This document shows positions 1-4,382 of a stretch of 5,233 nucleotides of DNA, piece after piece. Made by a program: the position numbers and the translations under genes. This DNA is from Deltaproteobacteria bacterium. Its GTDB lineage: Bacteria; Desulfobacterota; SM23-61. Under the pieces are notes generated by a model, which did no database searches, was not told where the DNA came from, and worked only from the letters and a program-made list of their open reading frames with translations. Location of the stretch: contig JAPLIW010000380.1 in the NCBI GenBank assembly GCA_026388915.1, positions 1 through 5,233 on the forward strand. The letters are read 5' to 3'. Numbering within the stretch: the first letter of the stretch is position 1; each line of letters starts with the position of its first letter.

Positions 1-50
1 ATCCCTCCGTGCTTCCGCAAAATGAGCCGGGCCTATCGGGCGTTACCCAA

Positions 51-127
51 TTCGGAATTCGGAATGTGGAATTCGGAATTTTTACTCCTTTTTTCCATTC
101 CGCATTCCGCAATCGGCATTCCGCATT
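51..127. repeat. Palindromic cluster of 7-bp GGAA/TTCC repeats
   Basis: The left arm is four head-to-tail 7-bp units starting at 51, 58, 65 and 72 (TTCGGAA three times, TGTGGAA once). After a T-rich spacer of about 17 bp, the right arm has units starting at 96, 103, 110 and 117 (CATTCCG three times, CAATCGG once), which read as CGGAATG on the other strand. The arms therefore oppose each other and could fold into a long imperfect hairpin or cruciform. There is no coding potential beyond repeat-derived peptides. Repeats of this look recur, from memory, between genes in many environmental bacterial genomes, but I cannot name a family. A similar cluster with an 8-bp period lies at 4233-4344. Confidence 0.8.
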
Positions 128-130
128 TAA

Positions 131-207
131 ATTGCCCGGCCGGTCCAAGAAACGAGGCGCGCCTCATGGTTTTTGCGCGCAACGCCCTTGCTTCCGGGCC
201 GGGCAAT
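131..207. repeat. 11-bp perfect inverted repeat enclosing two palindromes
   Basis: ATTGCCCGGCC at 131-141 is the exact reverse complement of GGCCGGGCAAT at 197-207. With one bulged base the stem extends by two more pairs (142-143 with 194-195). The loop of about 50 nt contains two perfect palindromes: GAGGCGCGCCTC at 154-165 and TTGCGCGCAA at 173-182. No T-run follows either arm, so it does not look like a terminator. It could be a small non-autonomous palindromic element, a protein-binding site or part of a structured RNA. The inverted repeat is certain but its role is unknown. Confidence 0.6.
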
Positions 208-303
208 GCCTGAAATTCAATTCATCTTCCGCCTACTTGGCGAAAAGTGGGAGGGCAAGGCTGTCAAGATCATTTTTTTCCTCTCCCCCCATACACCCGA
301 TGC

Positions 304-339
304 AAAAAAAAGCCCTTCGCGTTTGGCGGAGGGCTTTTT
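304..339. terminator. Bidirectional Rho-independent terminator after groEL
   Basis: AGCCCT (311-316) pairs with AGGGCT (330-335). CGC (318-320) pairs with GCG (326-328) inside it, leaving a GTTTG loop. The stem is flanked by eight A (304-311) and five T (335-339), so either strand gives a GC-rich hairpin followed by a U-tract. Read on the minus strand it ends groESL transcription about 55 nt past the groEL stop, with the longer U-tract on that side. On the plus strand it could stop a transcript arriving from beyond the left edge. Confidence 0.9.
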
Positions 340-353
340 CATAGATTTCTTAA

Positions 354-381
354 AGGGCCCGAGCTTTTGACTCTAGGCCCT
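354..381 (-). other. Stem-loop between groEL stop and terminator
   Basis: AGGGCC (354-359) pairs with GGCCCT (376-381), and GAG (361-363) with CTC (371-373), around a seven-base loop. It begins 13 nt beyond the groEL stop codon and precedes the main terminator. Only a weak T-run follows on the minus strand, so it is more likely a 3'-end stabilising hairpin or auxiliary terminator than the principal one. Confidence 0.5.
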
Positions 382-394
382 ATGCTCTTTGCAT

Positions 395-2026
395 TTAATA
401 CATCCCTTCCATTCCTCCTCCCGGAGGCATGGAGGGCATCCTTTCTTTCTCTTTGGGTCTCTCGGCCACCATGGCTTCGGTGGTGAGGAGGAGGGAGGCA
501 ACTGAAGCTGCGTTTTGCAGGGCCGTACGCACCACCTTGGTGGGGTCGATGATCCCGGCCTTCACCATATCGGTGTACTCTTCATTCTGCGCATCGAACC
601 CGAAATTCCCCTTCTCATTCTTCACTTTTTCGACCACGATGGAGCCGTCGAAACCGGCATTCATGGCGATCCAGCGAATGGGCTCTTCCAGCGATCTCTT
701 GAGGATATTCAGCCCGAACTGCTGTTGCTCGGGCAGCTTCATCTTATCCAGAGCCGGCAGGGTGCGCAGGTAGGCCACTCCGCCGCCCGGAACGATCCCT
801 TCTTCCACGGCCGCGCGGGTCGCGTTCAGGGCGTCTTCCACCCGGGCCTTCTTCTCCTTCATCTCCGACTCGGTGGCCGCTCCCACGTTGATCACCGCCA
901 CCCCGCCGACCAGCTTGGCCAGACGTTCCTGCAGCTTTTCGCGGTCGTAATCCGAGGTGGTCTCTTCGATCTGGGCCCGGATCATTTTCACCCGGCCTTC
1001 GATCCCCTTGGATTCCCCGGCGCCCTCGATGATGGTGGTGTTGTCCTTGTCGATGGTGATCCGTTTGGCCTTGCCCAGGTCTTTGATGGTAATGGACTCC
1101 AGCTTCACGCCCATTTCCTCGGAGATCATCTGCCCGCCGGTCAGGATGGCGATGTCTTCCAGCATGGACTTGCGCCGGTCGCCGAAGCCGGGAGCCTTCA
1201 CCGCCGCGCACTTCAGGGTGCCCCGCAGTTTGTTCACCACCAGGGTGGCCAGGGCTTCGCCTTCCACTTCCTCGGCGATGATCAGGAGGGGTTTGCCCAT
1301 TTTGGCAATCTGCTCCAGGACGGGGAGCAGGTCTTTCATGTTGCTGATCTTTTTCTCATGGTTGAGGATCAAGGCGTCCTCGAGTACGGCTTCCATCTTC
1401 TCGGGGTTGGTCACGAAGTAAGGGGAGATATAGCCGCGGTCGAACTGCATTCCTTCGACGATGTCCAGGGTGGTCTCCATGGACTTGGCTTCCTCCACCG
1501 TAATGACCCCTTCTTTTCCCACCTTGGCCATGGCCTCGGCAATGATGTTGCCGACGGTCTCATCATTATTTGCGGAGATCTTTCCTACCTGGGAAATCTC
1601 CCTCTGCTCCTTGGTGGGCTTGGACTGCTTCTTGAGCTCTTCGATTACGGTTTCCACACCCTTCTCGATCCCTCTCTTCAGTTCCATGGGGTTGTGGCCC
1701 GCGGCCACCAGCTTGGACCCTTCACGGTAGATCGCCTGGGCCAGGACCGTAGCCGTGGTGGTCCCGTCGCCGGCGATGTCCGAAGTCTTGGAGGCCACTT
1801 CGCGGACCATCTGGGCTCCCATGTTCTCGAACCTGTCTTCCAGCTCGATCTCTTTGGCCACGGTAACCCCGTCCTTGGTGACGGTGGGAGACCCGAAGCT
1901 CTTCTCCAGGATCACGTTCCGGCCCTTGGGGCCCAGGGTTACTTTTACGGCGTCAGCCAGGATATTGACCCCCTTCAGGAGCGCTTCCCGGGCTTTCTGG
2001 TCATAACGGATTTCTTTCGCTGCCAT
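395..2026 (-). CDS. groEL: Chaperonin GroEL (60 kDa, Hsp60)
   Basis: Cytosolic ATP-driven chaperonin. Two heptameric rings enclose unfolded proteins and are capped by GroES. The 543-residue protein is full length and begins MAAKEIRYD, as is typical. Nucleotide-binding equatorial segments lie at about 2-135 and 410-525, intermediate segments at about 136-190 and 375-409, and the apical substrate/GroES-binding domain at about 191-374. The ATP-site motif GDGTTTATVL starts at 86 and includes Asp87. The catalytic aspartate corresponding to E. coli Asp398 is at 398, in RVEDALNATRAAVEEG. The apical KAPGFGDRRK is at 277-286. The C-terminal Gly/Met tail is present but short and ends in Tyr (PPGGGMEGMY) instead of the longer GGM repeats of E. 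coli. An AAGGAGG ribosome binding site (2036-2042, minus strand) lies 9 nt before the ATG. It is the second gene of a groES-groEL operon controlled from the CIRCE promoter upstream of groES. Codon use is even and nothing is broken. Confidence 0.99.
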   Translation of the reverse strand: MAAKEIRYDQKAREALLKGVNILADAVKVTLGPKGRNVILEKSFGSPTVTKDGVTVAKEIELEDRFENMGAQMVREVASKTSDIAGDGTTTATVLAQAIYREGSKLVAAGHNPMELKRGIEKGVETVIEELKKQSKPTKEQREISQVGKISANNDETVGNIIAEAMAKVGKEGVITVEEAKSMETTLDIVEGMQFDRGYISPYFVTNPEKMEAVLEDALILNHEKKISNMKDLLPVLEQIAKMGKPLLIIAEEVEGEALATLVVNKLRGTLKCAAVKAPGFGDRRKSMLEDIAILTGGQMISEEMGVKLESITIKDLGKAKRITIDKDNTTIIEGAGESKGIEGRVKMIRAQIEETTSDYDREKLQERLAKLVGGVAVINVGAATESEMKEKKARVEDALNATRAAVEEGIVPGGGVAYLRTLPALDKMKLPEQQQFGLNILKRSLEEPIRWIAMNAGFDGSIVVEKVKNEKGNFGFDAQNEEYTDMVKAGIIDPTKVVRTALQNAASVASLLLTTEAMVAERPKEKERMPSMPPGGGMEGMY

Positions 2027-2069
2027 CTTTTCATTCCTCCTTTATTGATTCCTTTATGGATTCATTAGA

Positions 2070-2360
2070 TTATTTTTCGATAACGCCTAAGATGTCGTCT
2101 TCTCTCATAATGAGATGCTCTTCGCCGTCAATCTTCACTTCGGTCCCGGAATACTTACCGAAGAGGATCCGGTCTCCCGCCTTGACATCCAGGGCATGGA
2201 TCTTCCCGTCTTCCATAAGTTTACCCTTCCCCACGGCGATCACTTTGCCTTCCATGGGCTTCTCTTTGGCGGTGTCGGGGATGATGATCCCGCCCTTGGT
2301 TTTTTCCTCTTCTTCAACCCTTTTGACAATTACGCGATCTTGAAGTGGTCTGATCTTCAT
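2070..2360 (-). CDS. groES: Co-chaperonin GroES (10 kDa, Hsp10)
   Basis: Heptameric lid that binds the GroEL apical domains, closes the folding chamber and times ATP-dependent release. The product is 96 residues, the normal length. It begins MKIRPLQDRVIVKR and has the mobile-loop region with KTKGGIIIPDTAKEKP at about 21-36, which carries the GroEL-contacting Ile residues. The middle GKVIAVGKG and the end DDILGVIEK are also family-typical. The reading frame is open to 2414, but the start at 2360 is chosen because it gives the canonical N terminus and has AAGGAG (2370-2375, minus strand) 9 nt upstream. It is 43 bp ahead of groEL, so the two are surely co-transcribed. It is preceded by a leader of about 187 nt with a strong hairpin next to the ribosome binding site. 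Confidence 0.98.
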   Translation of the reverse strand: MKIRPLQDRVIVKRVEEEEKTKGGIIIPDTAKEKPMEGKVIAVGKGKLMEDGKIHALDVKAGDRILFGKYSGTEVKIDGEEHLIMREDDILGVIEK

Positions 2361-2383
2361 GCTTCTTCTCTCCTTTCTTAATG

Positions 2384-2408
2384 AAAATGGCCGGCTCCGG
2401 CCGATTTT
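2384..2408 (-). promoter_or_regulatory. Leader hairpin directly upstream of groES SD
   Basis: On the minus strand AAAAT and GGCCGG (2408 to 2397) pair with CCGGCC and ATTTT (2394 to 2384), with a single bulged C and a tight loop. The stem is GC-rich in its upper half and AT-rich at its base. Its 3' foot is followed by a short U-run and ends about 8 nt before the AAGGAG of groES. Placement suggests an attenuator, an mRNA-stability element or a translation-modulating fold. The pairing is visible but the function is inferred. Confidence 0.5.
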
Positions 2409-2519
2409 AAACAAACTAGTCTTAGTTATTGTTTTAATTTATTTTTTTGAAATATCCACCCCTCAGTTTAAGAGGATAAGGTAAGGGAACTTTTGGAGTG
2501 ACCCCCATAAGAGCCGAAA

Positions 2520-2546
2520 CTAGCACTCATCATGATCGAGTGCTAA
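2520..2546 (-). promoter_or_regulatory. CIRCE operator (HrcA binding site)
   Basis: Read on the minus strand it is TTAGCACTC, a nine-base spacer (GATCATGAT), then GAGTGCTAG. This matches the CIRCE consensus TTAGCACTC-N9-GAGTGCTAA in 17 of 18 arm positions; only the outermost base of the distal arm differs. CIRCE is bound by the heat-shock repressor HrcA, whose folding depends on GroEL, giving feedback on chaperonin supply. It lies immediately downstream of the predicted -10, covering or following the transcription start, which is the usual place for repression of groESL. hrcA itself is not in this window. Confidence 0.97.
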
Positions 2547-2553
2547 CTAAACA

Positions 2554-2582
2554 AATATAATACCCCACCCTAAAAAATGCAA
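2554..2582 (-). promoter_or_regulatory. groESL sigma70-type promoter
   Basis: On the minus strand, TTGCAT (2577-2582) and TATATT (2554-2559) are separated by exactly 17 bp, which is near-consensus spacing. The predicted start is near 2547, at the edge of CIRCE. An A/T-rich stretch upstream (about 2597-2615) could act as an UP element. The combination of a housekeeping promoter with an HrcA operator fits repression and derepression rather than a dedicated heat-shock sigma factor. Confidence 0.75.
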
Positions 2583-2631
2583 GGGGTAATTTCCAATAAA
2601 TGTAAAATTTTTTTTCGGGAATTTTCGCCCG

Positions 2632-2661
2632 TTGACAAAGGAAGCCTGAGTTATTTTGAAT
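2632..2661 (+). promoter_or_regulatory. Candidate promoter for the HMGS-like gene
   Basis: A perfect -35 hexamer TTGACA (2632-2637) is followed after 18 bp by TTGAAT (2656-2661), which matches the -10 consensus at four of six positions. It points away from groESL and would give a leader of about 100 nt to the start codon at 2770. The -10 is weak and the spacing slightly long, so this is a candidate only. No alternative with a better pair was seen in the divergent region. Confidence 0.45.
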
Positions 2662-2757
2662 CACGGGGATCGTTGCATTGAATCCTTTTCTGTGTTACTT
2701 TGTCCGCGAATCAGCGATGGTGAGGGGAAAGGTTTGTTCCTCCCGAAAGACAAAAAG

Positions 2758-2764
2758 AAGGAGG
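2758..2764 (+). promoter_or_regulatory. Shine-Dalgarno that fixes the HMGS-like start
   Basis: AAGGAGG lies 5 nt before the ATG at 2770. The frame is open back to an ATG at 2656, but that start has no comparable site and would add 38 residues unlike the family. The site therefore decides the start in favour of MVGITGFGAYIPKYR. Confidence 0.85.
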
Positions 2765-2769
2765 TGTCA

Positions 2770-4176
2770 ATGGTAGGGATCACCGGTTTTGGGGCTTACA
2801 TTCCTAAATACCGCATGGCAAGGGATGTTGTGGCCAAGGCCTGGGGTCCCCGGTTCATCACCGGGGAACGGGCCGTGGACAACCACGACGAAGACAGCCT
2901 GACCAGGGCCACCGAAGCTGCCTTGAACTGCCTTGCTGCGGGCGACCCCAAGGCGGTGGATGGGCTGATCTTCGCTTCCACCACTTCGCCCTATCTGGAA
3001 AAACAGGCTTCCACCCTGGTGGCCACGGCCGTGGATTTACCCGTGGAGATCTACACGGCGGACCACCTCTCTTCGGTTCGCGCGGGCACCGCGGCCCTGA
3101 AAGCGGCCATGGATGCGGTGAAAGGGGGGAGCGCCAAGAACCTCCTGGTCACGGCAGCGGATACCCGACGGGGAGAACCGGGTTCGGACTCGGAACAGCT
3201 CATCGGAGACGGGGCGGCAGCGCTTATGATCGGGGGCTCCGGAGTGGCGGCTTCCATCGAGGGGATCTATTCCCTGTCCGAGGAATTCATGGACACCTGG
3301 AGAAAGCAGGATGACGATTACGTGCAGAAAGGGGACGCGGCTTTTGTCCAGGCTTACGGATACGCCCGCATGGTCCCCGCTTGCATTAAGGGAATCCTAA
3401 AGAAATATGAGTTGAAAACCTCCGACATCTCCCGGTTTGTCATCGCCGCTCCGGATAGCCGGGTCTATGCCCGGGTAACGAAGTCCCTGAACCTTCCTGC
3501 CGGCTCTTTTCCGGAGGACCCGCTTCTAACCACCGTAGGAGACACGGGGACCGCTGCCCCCCTGATGCTCCTGGTGGATGCCCTGGAAAAAGCCAAATCG
3601 GGGGAGAGGATCCTTCTCTGCGGCTACGGAGCCGGCAACGCCGACGCCTTCCTTCTCCAGATTTCTCCGGAGATCGAGCGTTTAAGAGGACGGCGGGGGG
3701 TCTCTTCCTATCAGTCCTCGAAAAAGCCCTTGGCCAATTACGAGAAATTTCTCAAGTTCCAGAACACCCTCCCCACCGAGCCCCTGGAACCTTACTCCTC
3801 CTGGGCCCTCCTCTGGAAGGAGAAGAAGCAGAATCTTCAGCTCTACGGCACCCGCTGCAAGAAGTGCGGCACCTTCGCCTTTCCCAGACGTAGGATCTGC
3901 CTGAAATGTAATGCCAAAGACGAGTATGAAGACGCCAAGCTTCCCCGGAAGGGAAAAATCTACACCTTTGCCAAAGACCACCTCTTTCCCAATCCCGACC
4001 CCCCCACGGTGATGGCCGTGGCGGACATGGAAGGGGGAGGCCGTTTCTACGGCCAGGTGACGGACTGCGACCCGGCACAGATCAAAATCGGCCTGCCCGT
4101 GGAACTCACCTTCCGCCGGTTCCACCAGGGAGGCGGGTTCTACAATTACTTCTGGAAACTCCGGCCGACGGAATAA
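2770..4176 (+). CDS. HMG-CoA synthase-like protein fused to DUF35 (zinc ribbon + OB fold), triad absent
   Basis: The protein has 468 residues. Residues 1 to about 300 follow the archaeal-type HMG-CoA synthase (thiolase-superfamily) fold: GFGAYIPKYR at 6-15, RAGTAAL at 104-110, GDGAAALMIGG at 147-157, VGDTGTAAPLMLL at 256-268 and GYGAGNADAF at 285-294. After a linker (about 301-345), residues 346-385 form a zinc ribbon with Cys363/366 and Cys377/380, then an OB-fold DUF35 domain runs to about 455. HMG-CoA synthase condenses acetyl-CoA with acetoacetyl-CoA using Glu, Cys and His. Aligned from memory with archaeal enzymes, these positions are Thr71, Val103 and Ala226, so classical catalysis looks impossible. 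DUF35 proteins bridge thiolase and HMG-CoA synthase in archaea, and PhlB does so in the PhlACB acyltransferase. With the thiolase downstream, I infer a structural or CoA-binding partner of that thiolase. Automated naming as HMG-CoA synthase would probably mislead. The domain assignment is firm; the substrate is unknown. Confidence 0.9.
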   Translation: MVGITGFGAYIPKYRMARDVVAKAWGPRFITGERAVDNHDEDSLTRATEAALNCLAAGDPKAVDGLIFASTTSPYLEKQASTLVATAVDLPVEIYTADHLSSVRAGTAALKAAMDAVKGGSAKNLLVTAADTRRGEPGSDSEQLIGDGAAALMIGGSGVAASIEGIYSLSEEFMDTWRKQDDDYVQKGDAAFVQAYGYARMVPACIKGILKKYELKTSDISRFVIAAPDSRVYARVTKSLNLPAGSFPEDPLLTTVGDTGTAAPLMLLVDALEKAKSGERILLCGYGAGNADAFLLQISPEIERLRGRRGVSSYQSSKKPLANYEKFLKFQNTLPTEPLEPYSSWALLWKEKKQNLQLYGTRCKKCGTFAFPRRRICLKCNAKDEYEDAKLPRKGKIYTFAKDHLFPNPDPPTVMAVADMEGGGRFYGQVTDCDPAQIKIGLPVELTFRRFHQGGGFYNYFWKLRPTE

Positions 4177-4185
4177 ATGATTCAC

Positions 4186-4209
4186 CACAGAGGCACAGAG
4201 AACACAGAG
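4186..4209 (+). repeat. Short tandem CACAGAG repeat
   Basis: CACAGAG occurs three times, starting at 4186, 4194 and 4203, just after the stop codon of the HMGS-like gene. Similar accacagaggcacagag stretches are, from memory, frequent between genes in environmental bacterial genomes. It adjoins the palindromic GGAAT cluster. Confidence 0.6.
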
Positions 4210-4232
4210 AAGAGGCCGGAGAACTGGAAAAA

Positions 4233-4344
4233 TGGAATACTGGAATAGTGGAATAATGGGTAATACGTTATGGGGCCATATTCTTGGGGATTCCAGCATT
4301 CCATGCGCCCAATATTCCATTATTCCAACATTCCAATAACCCAT
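4233..4344. repeat. Palindromic cluster of 8-bp GGAAT/ATTCC repeats
   Basis: Left-arm units start at 4233, 4241, 4249 and 4257 (TGGAATAC, TGGAATAG, TGGAATAA, then degenerate TGGGTAAT). Right-arm units stay in 8-bp register at 4290, 4298, 4306 (degenerate), 4314, 4322, 4330 and 4338, each built on ATTCCA. TGGAATAATGG (4249-4259) is exactly complementary to CCATTATTCCA (4317-4327). The opposed arms resemble those of 51-127 but with a different period. It fills most of the spacer between the HMGS-like gene and the thiolase gene, and contains no convincing gene. Confidence 0.8.
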
Positions 4345-4352
4345 ATTTGGGT

Positions 4353-4377
4353 TGCGGCAGGGCCGCACTTAAGGAGG
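4353..4377 (+). promoter_or_regulatory. Hairpin followed by strong SD before thiolase gene
   Basis: TGCGGC (4353-4358) and GCCGCA (4362-4367) form a six-pair, mostly GC stem with a three-base loop. Three nt later comes AAGGAGG (4371-4377), 5 nt before the ATG at 4383. The Shine-Dalgarno site is certain and decides the start. The hairpin is real in sequence but could be chance or could insulate the site from the repeat structure upstream. No T-run follows, so it is not a terminator. Confidence 0.55.
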
Positions 4378-4382
4378 AAGAG

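Noticed and set aside
9..344. Open frames across the left intergenic region
   Set aside because: The peptides are translations of the 7-bp repeats (FGIRN, HSAFRN types) and run into the terminator. No SD and no family resemblance.
515..2068. Long open frame (517 codons) antisense to groEL
   Set aside because: It mirrors the codon pattern of groEL, gives a low-complexity His/Gly/Leu-rich peptide with no family features, and has no ribosome binding site. It is a shadow of groEL.
2616..2631. Small inverted repeat CGGG/CCCG in the divergent region
   Set aside because: Only four pairs and no downstream T-run on a transcribed strand; neither a credible terminator nor a convincing operator.
2656..2769. 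Upstream start that would add 38 residues to the HMGS-like protein
   Set aside because: It overlaps the candidate -10, has no SD, and the added residues are unlike the family. The ATG at 2770 has AAGGAGG 5 nt upstream.
2717..2776. 19-codon leader ORF overlapping the start of the HMGS-like gene
   Set aside because: No SD in front of its ATG and no regulatory codon bias; the overlap is likely chance.
3682..4368. Minus-strand open frame overlapping the end of the HMGS-like gene and the spacer
   Set aside because: The N-terminal part translates the GGAAT and CACAGAG repeats (the familiar LCVLCASVV-type spurious peptide) and the rest is antisense to the DUF35 domain.
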